A stretch of 64,000 nucleotides of DNA from Heterobasidion occidentale (lineage: Eukaryota > Basidiomycota > Agaricomycetes > Russulales > Bondarzewiaceae): the NCBI GenBank assembly GCA_039111635.1, contig JBCAQO010000006.1, forward strand, positions 2,356,001 through 2,420,000, in the 5' to 3' direction. Shown here piece by piece: positions 1 through 12,566 of the stretch. Position numbers and translations under genes: made by a program. The notes under the pieces are model-generated. The model was not told the DNA's origin, made no database searches, and was given only the letters and a program-made list of their open reading frames with translations. Each line of letters starts with the position of its first letter. The stretch's first letter is position 1.

Positions 1-1827
1 AGCGCGCGCGGGTCGTCGGCGTGCAGGTGTGGGACGTGGATGGAGACGGGGACGAGGAGATGGTGATGGATGGGGAGGTGGTGGAGGGAGAGGGAGAGGA
101 GTGGCCAGAGTTGCTCTTGGAAGAGGGCCGCGAGGGCGAGAGGCCGCGGATGGTGGAGATGCTGAGCGCGGCTGGAGCGCGGCGGGGTGAGTGCAGATCC
201 TGCGACCCCGCGACGCGGCTCACACCTTTCTCCCTCACAGACGCCGCCCGCGTCAAGTTCATGTTCGACGCCGGGCTCCTGCGCACCGTCGACCTGTCGA
301 CATATCCCTCCGTTGTGACCTGGGCCTGCAAACTCGGTCAGTATTCTGCATGTCCCGCGTCCCCAGACGGACTTTGTCGCTCACGTGCCGCCCGCCAGCC
401 CTGTCCACCCGCAGCACCCCGCTCTGCCAGTCCGCGTTCCACTTCCTCCGCCACCCGTCTGCCCCTCGTCCTGAGACGGCGTCGTCGCCCGCGCACCTCA
501 TCGCAGACACGCTCGCGCGCCTCGGCATGCAGCCCGCACTACTGCGCTACATCTCCAGCAACGAAGCACAAGACGCGCCAGACGCGCCAGACGCACCGCG
601 CGCCCGACGCGTGCGCGACGCCGACCGCGCCGAGGCACTGTACCGCCTCGTTGTGCTCGTCACGGCCTTTGCACGGTAAGCAGTGCGTTCTCGCCGGCGC
701 GATATTGGCTGACGGCGCCGCGTCTGTGTCCGCGCACGTAGGAACGGATGGCTGCACACGGAGGACGTGCCGGCGACCGCCATGGCGCTGCTCCTCGTCG
801 GCGTGGACCGCGCCGCGTCGCACGCGTCCCGGCGCGACGTCGTCGCCGCGCTCCAGGCCGTCTGCGGGCAGCTCCCCGCCGAGCTGCCCGAGAGCAGCGG
901 CGGTCCTACCACCACCATCGTACGTCTGTTCTTCGCCTCGTTTCCCGCCTCGTTTCCCAATAGGCCGCCGACTGACGCTCGCGCTCGCGCTGGGTCGCAG
1001 GAGTCCGCGCTCGCGGCGCGCGTGCTCGAGTACGCGGCGGCGGAGCACGTCGGCACGCAGGCGCTCCTGCTGTCGCTCTTCGCGGGCACCTGCGCGCAGG
1101 CGGCGCGCGTCGCGCGCGGGGTCGCGCACCATATCCTCGCGCGCGTGGATTTTGCGTCGGTACGTCCCTTTCGCGCGTGCCTGACCGTCGCTAGCACGCA
1201 CTCACGCGTGCTCCCACCCACCACCACACCACCCTCACCACCACCACCACCATCAACATCATCGCCGCCGCGGACTCCGCGGACTCCGCCCCACGCGCGC
1301 AGGACCCCTACACGGCGCTCCCCTCGCTCGACCCGCTCGTCGCCGCGCTCTCCGACACGCGCGGGCCGTTCGAAGCGGGCGAGGCGACAGACTACGACGA
1401 GCTCGGTGCGCGCGTCGCGGTGCTGGGCGTCGCGCTCACCGGCGTGGACGGGTACGTCGCGCAGGAGCTCGCGCGGCTGCGCGAGACGCGGTTCGCGGCG
1501 CTCGAGGAGGACGGCGGCGCAGCAGGAGGGATGGGCCGCGAGCCGGCGCCGCTGGAGCTGGTGAAGAACCGGCTGGACGTGCTGCATGCGCGCATCGGTA
1601 CGTCGCTCGTTGCCATTTTTTGGCGTGATTGTGTGCTGATGGTTTCGCGCTCGCGTTCGTTTCTCTGTGGTTCGGGTTATTGGGTTCGGACAGTTGACAC
1701 GCGCGCGGCGCATCTCGATCGGTCGCAGACGAAGGGCGCGCTGCAGCGCCTCGCGATGCGCGTGCACTACCAGCGGGACGCGATCCTGAAGGGCGGGCCG
1801 CGCAAGCTGATGGACTACTGGACGTAG
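1..1827 (+). CDS. Uncharacterised protein, 3' part of a multi-exon gene
   Basis: The gene enters from the left edge, so its start is missing. Conceptual exons join through introns at about 197-240, 334-410, 677-740, 918-1000, 1159-1303 and 1597-1730, and end at a TAG at 1825-1827 (last residues LMDYWT). The protein starts in the window with an acidic Glu/Gly-rich stretch and continues as a mainly alpha-helical, Ala/Leu/Arg-rich segment with an Asp-Ala-Pro repeat (about 565-600). The C-terminus has a basic stretch (KGALQRLAMRVHYQR). I do not recognise the family with certainty; a CANIN/SLF2-like (SMC5/6-associated) protein is a weak guess from overall character only. The region is far more GC-rich than the rest of the window, and one intron (1159-1303) carries a CAC-rich simple repeat. 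Confidence 0.65.
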
Positions 1828-2339
1828 CACGCGCGAGGACGGCGTGTTCGTGCTGTTCTCCTTTGCGACCCTCGGTGCCTTTTCTTCACTTCCCCTTTTT
1901 TCACTCACCCCCTTTCCAAATTTTTTTCAGCTTCCCCTTCCCTGATTCATTTTCTCTTTTGCTTTGCTTTGGCTTTGTTTGCTCTGTGGATCGCTGCGTG
2001 TGCGCGCGTATCGTTATTGCACATACGTTATTTCGCTGAGACGGCACACTCGATGTATACACTCTATTGGTGCTTTGCTCACTACACTTCGATATAATGC
2101 TGGTATCATGCTGCACGAGTCGCGTAAGTACGTATATACTGTTCTGTTGCTCCATATAATGACCAATGTACAGATCTGGCAAAGCTCCGACGATACTTAC
2201 GGCCAGCTGTCGCATGTAACCTAGAACAGAGGCATACATGACAGCTGTCTCAGTAATAGGTGCCACCGACGCTGTAACCTAAATAGCATGGACTGGGCAG
2301 ATCCAGGTGGATGTCCGTGGTGGATGAGAGGGTCGGTGA
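1828..2339. other. Intergenic region between convergent genes
   Basis: Pyrimidine-rich 3' flank of the upstream gene (T-run near 1921), then AT-richer sequence. Two opposite-strand open frames here lack splice context and recognisable motifs. I see nothing else in it. Confidence 0.5.
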
Positions 2340-4453
2340 TCAGACCTGGCGCTTTCTGAAGAGGACGTGTCCTTTTCCGGGGACACAGGCCGAGCCAACG
2401 TAGAGGTTGGGCGGGGGCGCGCGGCCGTCTTCGAACCTCACGTCGTAGGTAACCACGACGTGCGCGAGCATGGCCTTGAGCTCGTTCGCGGCGAAGAACC
2501 GGCCGGGGCTGGCATGCCGAGCACGGTCAGTACCGCGAGTGGCGGATGCGAGATGCGAGATAAGAGCACGTACCAGGCGTGCTTGCCGTGTCCGAACGCG
2601 AGGAATTCCGGGCCCGTCGAGACCATTTGGTGCTTGGCCGCTTCACCGTCGCCCTCGCGCATGTCGGAAAACCGCCACGGGTCGAATACATCCGCGTTCG
2701 TGTAGTTTTCGGCGTCGCGGTGTACTGGCATGGACGTGCAGGACAGCAGCGTCCCAGCAGGGACCATCTGGCCATTCGAGAAGGTGAAAGGCTTCAGAGC
2801 GTAGCGTTGCATGGTCACTGGAGACACATTGTGAGCGTCGATCGAGAAGATCAGCACGGCGGCAGACAGTGGAAAAAGATGTGACGAACAGACTCCAAGC
2901 CCATCGAACCGCTGGGATTCTCGGAGGAAGCTGTCGACTTTGCGCATTTTGCTCATCGCGAGCTTCGTCCAGCCATCCGTAGCCACGACGGACTCCACTT
3001 CTTCGCGCAGGATACGGGCGTATTCTGGATTGGCCGCGAGAGGATACAGGGCGTGGGTAAAGCTCTGACAGGGGCCCGAGCTGTCAGCACTCTTACGCAC
3101 ATACGGGCGTCAAGGGAGTCAGGAGACACACCATGGACGAAGTGTGGATGGCGGCAAAGTTCACGGTGAGAATGCGCAGAGATAGGTTCCGGACCGATTG
3201 CTCGTCGCCCTGCGCTTCCTCCATCAACCACGTGAGCATGTCGTTCTGGAAATGAGCATGCGGATGGTGAGACATGTCACCAAATGACACTGAGATAGAT
3301 GGAAGTGGAGGTCGTACAGGCTTATCGTTCCAGTCGTCACCCAGATCACGTAGTTTTGCACGACGGTCCTCTATAATGGGAGCTAGATGGCGGATAGCAC
3401 GGCTGATGGAGCCAGGGACGCTGGTAAAAAGTCGGCCGGCGAGTCTATTTGCGGATGGTCGCCAGTATGATTACGATGCGCTCGGCCAATGCGGGAAGCA
3501 CGCACGGTTTCAGGACGTCGGGAAACTGATTGATGACCAGGGCGGCTTTGACGACATCAATGGTAAACTTCACGTTCAACTGGTTATAGTCTGGATCGCG
3601 ACCTGCAATGAACAAGTAGTATGTGGTGACTGTCAGGATGCGATGCATTACGTTGCTCACATTTGGGAGCTCCGACAAAGATGCGGTTGCTTGTCCGACA
3701 GACGATCTTCATGAGAGTCTCCATAGCTGGGTACTTCTCCCACTCTATACAAGATCAGTTTCCTATACGCGCGAGGGAAAATCAATATTGAACCATCTGT
3801 TGCCGGAATGATATCGTTGAATGAGGCAACAATTTCCTCGCGAACGTCAGGGAAGAGGGCGCCCAAATTGCGCGTGAGCTGCGAGCGGATTATGCCAACG
3901 TGATAGGGGTTGTGATGGATTTCCGGTCCTAGAGTGTATTCCACTTGAAGCGTCTATCGGAAAATTCGGGTTTCAAGTGGGATAGAGTGGATGCAGGCTA
4001 ATGCCATACCCGCGCCACGGCGTCCATAAAACTCAGGACACTGTCAGGGGCCTTTCGGACATCCTCGATTGCCTGTGGACCGCTGGCGATCACTTCCCAG
4101 CGATCCAACATGGCGATCTTGAACAGACCGCCTTTATACTGGAAGATCGTCAATACTATAAAGAAACAGAAACCACAAGCCAAAGATCGTCTGACCTTGT
4201 CATAACCTTCTTGAACGAGTTCGTTGCCTTTGAACAAGTATTGGATGGCGGTGATATAGGACAGAATAGGTCCCGAAAAGCCAACTGTTGGGATGGAGTC
4301 GAGCTATGTGGAGAGGATGAGCTGGGTGTCATACAGAACAACTTCAGAGAGTTGAAATACATTAGAACCACGCTTCAGGTACCACTTGGCCCCTAACAAC
4401 ACCGACGTCAATGCAAAGACACAGTCAATTAGAGTGAGGCCTCCAAGTGCCAT
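2340..4453 (-). CDS. Cytochrome P450 monooxygenase (copy A of a tandem pair)
   Basis: Heme-thiolate monooxygenase, probably anchored in the ER membrane. ATG at 4451-4453 gives MALGGLTLIDCVFALTSVLL, an N-terminal membrane anchor. Conserved P450 elements are present after splicing: I-helix FAAIHTSS, ExxR as ESQR, a PERF-like region around FDPWRF, and the heme loop FGHGKHACPGRFF with its Cys codon split by an intron near 2520-2575. The protein ends VLFRKRQV with TGA at 2340-2342. Apparent frame breaks near 3600-3790 and 3360-3460 are explained by short introns (for example a 59-nt intron ending just before CRDPDYNQ). It resembles the fungal ent-kaurene-oxidase/CYP503-like group; substrate unknown. 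Copy B at 5798-7897 shares domain order and intron positions, so this is a recent tandem duplication. Confidence 0.9.
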
Positions 4454-5797
4454 GATGAGGGGAGAAGAGAGACGGAGAACTGTGGGTACGTATGGGACGA
4501 TCGTCTTATAGCTGTGAATAACGAAGACCTCCGCGGATATGATCAAACGTACGACATTTACACCCGAGGGTTGTTAGTGACGAGTGACTGGCTGATCATA
4601 TGGCATGCCCTGCCAGGTCTTGCCGCGTTGTTGAATTGAAAATGTAATGACATCCGAGAGAGTTTCTTAGACGAAGCGGCAACAAGTTCTACAGTATGTC
4701 TCGCTATCATTCAGGGAGTCCGTGAGTAACTTGTCGCGCCGATTTGCCGAGCAAGTGGAGTGCAAGTGAACGGAATTCACTACATAAATTTACGCACAGC
4801 TTTCACAGACCGGACGGCGGAAGACTGGCGGAATCTGCTGACATATTGGGCTTACCTCCATCGAGTTCTGCCGTGCCGAGGCCTCATTTGGCTTGTACAG
4901 CTGGTGTCAAAACTGTAGACACGGTTTTGAGGTTCTTCTGCTCAGGAACCTTGTTTACCTTTGGAGCGGGACAAACAGGTGCAAATGACTATATGGGCCT
5001 ATTAGCACTTGAGCGCAATGTGGGTGCTGAACACCTGGTATTGTCGGTGCCACCAGTTGCCCTTTTCGATGACTGGATTCCGTGCATTGGAGCAGATATT
5101 TCAAACATGACCGCCAGTGACGACGACCATCTACATTTCTATTGCGCACAGGCCCATTGGGTTGTTTTCACTTGTTTTCCCCGCTCCAAAGGTAAACAAA
5201 GTTTCTGAGCAGAAAACCGGGAAAAGTGTCTACAGTTTGGACACCAGCTGTAACAGAGGAGAGCATGGCAGTTCATTGTGGAACGAGAGTCGCGCAGGCT
5301 GAATGATACGGTGAAAGTCTGTGATGATGACGGGTGTGGCATTCAACTAGATCGATGTGCTCTGCACGTATAACATCAGCACTGGGCTGCCTTCGTGCTC
5401 ATATGCCGCCTCGAAGGCCATCCACTGGTCGTCGACTTCAAGGAGAATGTGGTGAGCGCGCTTAGCCTACAATTAGTCTACAATTCCCAGGATCATTTTC
5501 CAAGTCCGACGCCACGATTTAGGGCCTACCTTCAAACTGAACGTCTGAACAGCAACCGTCATGAGCGGCTGCCGCAATGCCTTGCAAACCGATACCTTTG
5601 TCACTTGTTAATGCTCACCAGCACCTTTAATATTCCCAACGCTGTAAGTCTGTATCGAGATCAAGATAGCATGCATTGACCAAACAAAATCGTATACAAC
5701 ATTCAATAGAAAACCTAGATGCCTCATGGAGTTCAATGCCCAAAAATAGGCAAATCTGTCAGGTCAATGAAAATGCAACGAGGAAAGAGGGTGAACG
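4454..5797. other. Intergenic spacer between the two P450 genes
   Basis: Holds the promoter of copy A and the 3' flank of copy B. A 154-codon plus-strand frame at 4744-5208 opens with TTG and shows no splice structure, signal peptide or family motif. No gene or repeat is supported. Confidence 0.5.
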
Positions 5798-7897
5798 TCA
5801 GACTTGTCGCTTTCTGAACATAACCTTCGCTTTCCCGGGGGCCAAGAGCGAGCCGATGCAAAGCTTAGGCGGGGCTACGAGGCCATCTTCAAACTTCACA
5901 TCGTAGGTGACCACGACGTGTGCGAGCATGGCTTTCAGCTCGTTCGCTACGAAGAACCGGCCAGGGCTGCCCATTAAAAAGCAGAGTGGACGTCGTCAGC
6001 GCTGCGGACTTCGAGATGCCGGCACGTACCAGGCGTGCCTGCCGTGTCCGAATGCAAGGTATTCTGGACTGGTGGAGACTAGTTGGTACTTGGACCCTTC
6101 ACCCTCGCCCTCGCGCATGGCGGCGAACCGCCACGGGTCGAATACATCTGCGTTCGTGTAGTTTTCAGCGTCGCGGTGCGTTGGTGCGAGTGTGCAGGAT
6201 AGATTCGTCCCGGCGGGGATTGTCAGGCCGTTCGAGAATGCGAAGGGCTTAACGGCCACTCGTTGCATGATCACTGATGGCCGGGGTCGTGAGCATGGCG
6301 GCGGCAAACTAGGGCAAGAAATGGGACGGACAGGATCCGAGCACGTCGTGCCGTTGGCATTCGCGGAGGAAGCTGTCGACTTTGCGCATCTTGTTCATCG
6401 CAAGCTTCGTCCAGCCATCTGCAGCTATGACGGACTCAATTTCTTCACGAAGAGCAGGGGCATATTGCGGATTGGCCGCGAGGTTATACAAAACCTGGGT
6501 AAAGCTCTAACGGCCCAGCTGTCAACGCTTTGCTGGAGTGGGGAGTTCGAGAGACCCACCATGGACGATGTGTGAATGGCGGCAAAGTTCACGACGAGAA
6601 TGCGCAGAGCTAAGTTCCGGACCGATCGCTCGTCGCCCTGCGCTTCCTCTATCAACCACATGAGCATGTCGTTCTGACAATGAGAATGCAGCAGGTGAGA
6701 CATGTCACCGAACGACACTGAGATGAATGGAGGTGGAGGTCGTACAGGTTTATCGTTCCAGTCGTCACCCCGGTCGCGTAGTTTTTGACGACGGTCCTCA
6801 ATGATGGGAGCTAGATGGTGGATAGCACGACCAACCGAGCTAGTGATGCAGGAGAAGAGTGGGCCAACCAGGCTGATAGCAAAGGAGTATCAGTAGGTTT
6901 TGAATGATATCGATGCTAAGGTGAGAATCCACGTACGGTTTGAAAACGTCAGGGAAGAGGTTGATTATGAACGCAGATTTAATGACATCGGTTGTGAAGT
7001 TGATGTTTAGCTCGCAATAGTCTGCATCGCGACCTGCCATGAATAATGCGACTGGAGTTATTGTTTCTCCAAAGTAAGACATGACGCGATGATCACATTT
7101 TGGCAATCCGACGAAGGTGCGGTTGATAGTCCGACAGACAATCTGCATGAGGGTTCCGTGAGCGGGATAGCTCACCCAATCTACTCTTACGGTCAGTTCC
7201 CCGAGTATATAACGCAAGACGTTGAGCAGACCGTCTTTTGCCGGGATGAAGTCATCGAATGAGGTAACAATTTCCTCACGGAGTTCAGGAAAGTAGACTT
7301 TTAGGCCGCGTGTCAATTGATTGCGGATGACATTGACGTGATACTGGTTGCGCGTTGATTCTGGTCCTAGAGTGTAGTCCGCTTGTAATTGCTGTTCAAG
7401 GACCGGCTCTTGATGAGTGAACACATTTTGACAAAAGGGTCATAACATCATACCCGCACTGTCGCGTCCACCATGCTCAGGACATCGTCAGGTGCCTTTC
7501 GAACATCCTCAGTTGCTTGATGACCGCTGGCGATAACTTCCCAGTGATCCAGCATCGCGATTTTGAACAAACCACCCTTATACTAGACGACCCATTATCG
7601 ATATGAATGTGACGGCAGAGTCAGAGGTCGAGAAATATCCAACCTTGTCATAACCCTCTTGAATGAGCTTATCACCGTAGAAGATGAATTGTACTGCCGT
7701 GATATAAGAGAGGATTGGGCCAGAGAAGCCAACTGTGGGGATGGATTCAAGCTATGGGGAGACGATGATTGTTTTTTTACGACGTGAAGAGGTCAGAATC
7801 GTACGTTGGGTCCGCGCTTTGAATACCATTTGATCCCTAAGAGAACCACCGTGAACGTAAACGCATAGTGGACTAGAGGGAGGTCTCCAAGCGGCAT
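5798..7897 (-). CDS. Cytochrome P450 monooxygenase (copy B of a tandem pair)
   Basis: Paralogue of the neighbouring P450. The chosen ATG (7895-7897, MPLGDLPLVHYAF) aligns with the start of copy A. After splicing it has the I-helix FAAIHTSS, ExxR as ECQR, FDPWRF, and the heme loop FGHGRHACPGRFF; it ends KVMFRKRQV with TGA at 5798-5800. Introns fall at the same places as in copy A: before the I-helix exon, at PK-CRDADY, after AKDD, at the KP-LVGPLF junction, and inside the heme-loop Cys codon. No inactivating change was found. The N-terminal hydrophobic segment is weaker than in copy A. Substrate unknown; no terpene or polyketide synthase is adjacent, so a secondary-metabolite cluster is not shown here. 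Confidence 0.88.
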
Positions 7898-8452
7898 AAT
7901 GAAGGGAGCAGAGAGTTGGACTTATGTGATCTGGAAGCTGACCACCTTATAAGCTCTTGGGAGCGAGGATGAACTCCGCATAGGGAAATAGTCGAACATA
8001 CGATAGATGCAGTCGAGGACTACATGCCCTGTCCTGTTCCAGGCCTAGAAAGCCGAACGCCTACCTCAGACTCGAAGGTGGTTCCGCATGACCCAATCCT
8101 CTGAACTTCTGAGGGCTTTTGAGTATGATGATCGCTATATCTAGGATCACATATCATGATCTCTGACCATCTGTCAAATCGCACATAGGACACCTTGAGG
8201 AAGTGGAGTCTGCGGGATTAGTGACTGAGCGCTAAGCGCTAAGCATTGACAGCTGGCGATTTCCAAATGGGGCTTGTAGCTGTTTTTAGTCAGTGACCTT
8301 GTATACAAGTTGTACACTATGTAGGCTAGGCGAAACCACAACAGCAGAACATTCAAACGCAGTTTCTTCTTGAGTTTGAAGCTTGAGTGTGCAACGCACA
8401 ATTCGTACTATCGACTGTCACCAGTCAAGGTTAATGAATGTGTAAAAAAAAC
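7898..8452. other. Upstream region of P450 copy B
   Basis: Divided between the 5' flank of the P450 and the 3' flank of the tRNA gene. A short direct repeat of AGCGCTA occurs near 8228-8243. No coding sequence is supported. Confidence 0.45.
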
Positions 8453-8524
8453 TACGCCGAAGGGGAGTCGAACCCCTGCCGCTTGCTTGGAAGGCAAGCA
8501 TGATAACCGCTTCACCATCGGCGT
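8453..8524 (-). tRNA. tRNA-Gly (anticodon UCC)
   Basis: On the minus strand the sequence folds as a full cloverleaf without an intron. The 7-bp acceptor stem is perfect (ACGCCGA with TCGGCGT), followed by discriminator A at 8453. The anticodon stem CTTGC/GCAAG encloses loop CTTCCAA, giving anticodon TCC. The T arm is AGGGG-TTCGACT-CCCCT and holds the B box GGTTCGACTCC; the D arm holds the A box region GGTGAAGCGG. It reads GGA glycine codons. Confidence 0.95.
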
Positions 8525-8632
8525 TGAATGCCAAGGTCCAAAGCACAGTCATATCCCGCTAGAGTATAGACAGCGTCGTTCACACAGCACGAACTTCGAA
8601 AGTTCTATATAACTCTGGCAGAACATGGGCTC

Positions 8633-11600
8633 TCAGTCGACCACAGCACATCGATCGTAGTTTCCGTTCTGGTTAGCCCCCCACCATTGAGGGAATAAAT
8701 GAGAGGTCCCTGCCGCACCCTGCACAGCAAAAGACAGAATAAACACCATGACCTGAGTGCCACCATCTAGAGCTGTGCAAGTATATCGATCGGCTCATTA
8801 GTATCGTGGCCACTGACGGTCAAAGAAGTGGAGACATACCAGCGCCAAGAATGTAGTTATACTTCGCAAACCACTTGGGATACCGCGTGCGCAAGTACCA
8901 TTGGGAGAACCAGGCGATCGAGAAGTAAGACAAGATGGAGGAATTGATGCCAACGCAAAGCCAGCCGATATAGTAGCTAAATGGACAGAAAATCAGAAAG
9001 AACCTGTGCGTGTGCTTCGTGAGAAGGTAGTGCGCACCAGATGAGAGGCGTGTACAAATAGTCAAGGCGCAATTTGGGTGCGAAGCGGTGGACAATCCAG
9101 AATGGCACGGGTACGATGATGCCAACCACATATGCCCACGCAACCCACTGATACCGCTTGCTAACTGCGAATAGCTGATGGCTTAGACCGCCCCATGCGA
9201 CTGCTTGAGAATTATATTGTTGAGGCTGTTGGCCAGACCAAATGTTTGTCCCCTCAACGGAAAGCAGAATATCGCGTTGGTTGTCAATGATAGAGTTCAT
9301 GAGTACTGGGCGCGGCGGTTGAGTCGTTCGTCTCCTCTGAGGGCCAATTGAAGACGTACTAAAATTTAGGACTGAGCCTAAGAGCGTTCCCGTAATCTGA
9401 GCCACGAACGCAGCTCGCGGAGGTAGTTTTGTATCTGAACAAGTTGTCAGTTGACACGATATGAGGTTTAAATGAAGGTCAGTTACATTGTGCGATTTTG
9501 AGATCGCGGAGTAATAGCGTCGCTTGAGATACAGAGTCTAGAATGGGCTCAGTATGTTGTCTCACAACGTAATTCTAATCACAGGGGTACTTACTATAAC
9601 TGAACAAAACAAAGTACATGTTGGCCATAGGCTTTCCCGGATGGATAAAGCCACCGATCATCTGCACGAATGGCTGAATAATGAGGGATAGCCCGGTCAT
9701 CGCGTACAGGGAACCGAAGAACAGAATGGAAATGACGGCGAGGAGGCCAGACACGGCGAAACCCCACCTAATCGATTTGAGCAAACAAACATCTGATGAG
9801 GGCATCTTACCTACCATGGAAGTGTAGAATCCGTCTTGTAGATGATGACTAGAGCAGTGATGATCGACGCAACCAGCGTGATAAAATACCAGCTGTTCGG
9901 AGCGTCGGGGTACTAACATCCCATGAGATGAAGTTAATGAACGATGAACGGAACGATACCGGATTACCTTTAGCATCGCGCGATAGTGAGGGTCGATATC
10001 GTCGTCAGCGCTCGGCTGCTCCCTCTTACCGTCATCCTGCCAGAACTTCCAGTTGAAGCCGGCCCACCATTTCTTGATACCAGCCGGAGATGCCCAGTTC
10101 CATGCTGTACGGAGATCATCACGATTCCATAAGAGAAGATGTGTGAATGTCGCGGCCATGCCCATATTCGATGTCAACAGGTAAACGATCCAAGTTCCAG
10201 CATAGAAAGGCAGTCCCTGTTGCTGGAGGAGCGTGGGATCCACTTCAAATTTGTCATTTAGAATGAGCAACTGGTCGTAGACGGTGCCGTTCTGGTAGAA
10301 CAGTTCTTGGGACAACTGTGTCGTCTCAGTCAGCATGATTGACGGTCAGACGCAGAAACGACTGACGAAGGGGAAGTTTTTCGAATCCCAAATGTTGTTA
10401 TAATAGACGGCGACAAAAACAACCCTGACAATGTACAAATCAGCATACAGGTCATCGAGATACAGGATCTAGTCAACGCACATGCACAGGATGTACCCGA
10501 CCAAGTTTGAGAACTTGTGACAAATTTCAGCATCGAGCATCAACTTTAGGAAGCCTCACACGGTACCTGTGCTCGCAAAGGAATGGCCATAGGATTGACT
10601 CCTCCTGATATATACTGCCAGTCCAGGCAGAGCGACAGTAAACCAAGGCCTTCATTGCCGTTAGACCCACCGAACACGCGCGTGAAATCAGGTGACTTGG
10701 GATTCGCGAGACAGAAGATCGAGAAACCAGTCAGGAGCGGGAACATCCACTCGGGAAAGATTTCCCAGATAAAGATGCTACCGTCATTGTAAGTCTCCTT
10801 GTCATCACCGTCATCAAAGGCTGACTCACGCGAAAAATGCGATATAGAACAGCTTGAGCTTCTTCCTCGCATTGGACCCATGCTGATAGAATGCGTCAAA
10901 CATGGAGATTAGAGGAAGCACGCCTGGATAGAGCATCTTCGACGGGTAGAGAAGGATTGCTGCCATATATAATGAATCAGGATCATCAATCACGACGATG
11001 TAGTAGATGGCATACGGCGCATCAATCCCCCAATTCCATACCCAAGAAGTTGGCTGGAGAAGAGCAGAAAGATGGATGCTCCGGGATTTGGCGTGATGTT
11101 GTAGTATAGCCGCTGAACCGCCAATACCTCTGTTCCTAAAGCTGAGTTTGCAGCGGCACTCGCCATGATAACAATGAAGGCGTTCTCTTTCTTGTTGAAC
11201 GGGCCCTAAAGCGAACAAGTTAGAGATTATAAGGGAAACCCCAAATCTTTCATACTGGATTGAGATATCGGAACCATCCTCGGCGTGGTATGACTGTTTC
11301 CATGAATATCCCGATGACATAGGCGATAATGGCGAGGAACATTGTCGACACGAGAACGGTTTGCTTTGAGCAATGTGAGCTTTTCGACCGCCAAATAAGA
11401 TAGTGAGGGTAACGAACAGGCTTGAAATAATATATCTCCGCTATGTGCGCAAACGACTCAGTATATGTTCGGGGAGAAGTAGCGGGTAAACTTGCCAAGT
11501 ACACCACCAAAAGCAGAGAGGCCGATGCCAATGAAAAGAGAACGAAAAGTCCAAGGGCTCAGACTAGGATCATCATCGAGACTGATGACATGGGTGACGA

Positions 11601-11760
11601 GATCGCGCTCATTCTTGAGGACCCCTGTGACGTCCGAACTAGTCGTCGATTCGATGTCAGTCCCGCTATACACGCTCTTCTCATCGAGCACAGAAGGCGT
11701 CTTCTCCTGCGTGCCAAGTTCGTTCTTAACGATCTGGGGGGTCAAGGCGTCAGCGTCCAT
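8633..11760 (-). CDS. OPT-family oligopeptide transporter
   Basis: Proton-coupled small oligopeptide transporter of the fungal OPT/isp4 family, expected in the plasma membrane. ATG at 11758-11760 gives MDADALTPQIVKNELG and an acidic cytosolic N-terminus; hydrophobic segments start at SLFIGIGLSAFGGVL. OPT landmarks after splicing include FNKKENAFIVIMA, YPSKMLYPG, ANMYFVLFSY, GTNIWSGQQPQQYNSQA and a hydrophobic last segment TQVMVFILSFAVQGAA. It ends NQNGNYDRCAVVD with TGA at 8633-8635, joined by an intron at about 8772-8840. Around 15 short introns are needed. One intron (11441-11495) has a GC donor (GCAAGT) with a normal AG acceptor. Length fits the family (roughly 750 residues). The gene looks intact. 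Confidence 0.9.
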
Positions 11761-12566
11761 GGTGCGAAGGAGAGGACGGGAGAGGACGAACGTTCTGAGG
11801 AACTCACACCCTGATAAGTGTGCCATGTAGAGCCAACAGTTGATCGCACAAGATAAGCACTCTATTAATGGAATGGGAGGCCGATGGAGTCCATTGCTTC
11901 CGGAGAAATGGGGCCATGCGTTCAAGAGCGTCTGTGGACACACGGGCCTTGACCTGAAGTTAGCGGTCCGAGAATAGAACTTATCCTTCTGTCAAAATCC
12001 AACACATATCTCCAAGTGGACTTTGTATGGATCAGAATGATGCAAGAGGCTTACATTGCCATGCAGCACATGCATCGTCGCTAACAATAGCTGAATGACG
12101 AAAAGTCGGAACATCGACATGAAACTGGAATAGTTGGCGAACGATGTAGCCTGGCCGCTCGGTCGATGACTCACCGGACATTCAAGATGGGGTTTTCACG
12201 ACGGCGAGAATCTCAGGAGGTTCCTCACCAGTAAATGGCAATGACGTCTGCGGTGTACACAGGCACCATGGCCTGGTCTCAAGAGAGTCCAGCATGGGAA
12301 AGTGCTCCGTGGGAGATGGCTATCCCAGGTCTAGTTTGGAAGTGGCCCTCCACGGTGAGGGTTCAGTGTATCAAGAGGAGCAACCGTGAGTATCGATTTC
12401 GAGAGCAAAATGTCATGCTCCAGTGATCGCTCGAATTCAAGCAGGAGGTAATCGTGTCACGGTCAAGTCACAGCATTGAGTCACAGGTGACGCTCGTCAC
12501 GGTACAAGCACCGGAAGAGATCGGCGTTTTGAGGTTGTCTGTCCGATTTACTGTGAGCTGTTCGCC
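11761..12566. other. Divergent promoter region of OPT transporter and ATP5
   Basis: About 800 bp between two divergently transcribed genes. Open frames here (for example 12235-12426) are short and have no family motif. TCACAG/GTGACG-rich stretches occur at 12452-12500, just upstream of the ATP5 start. No further gene is supported. Confidence 0.4.

Noticed and set aside
547..1908. 453-codon minus-strand open frame opposite the first gene
   Set aside because: A product of very high GC content: few stops on either strand. The plus-strand reading shows proper splice sites and a protein-like sequence.
3440..3800. Apparent frameshifts in P450 copy A suggesting a pseudogene
   Set aside because: Each break coincides with a GT-AG intron at the same position as in copy B; splicing restores the conserved frame throughout.
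4744..5208. 154-codon plus-strand open frame between the P450 genes
   Set aside because: Opens with TTG, has no splice structure or motif, and lies in what should be P450 promoter sequence.
2340..11760. Secondary-metabolite cluster made of the two P450s and the OPT transporter
   Set aside because: No terpene synthase, polyketide synthase, NRPS or methyltransferase backbone gene lies nearby, and OPT transporters are mainly for peptide uptake.
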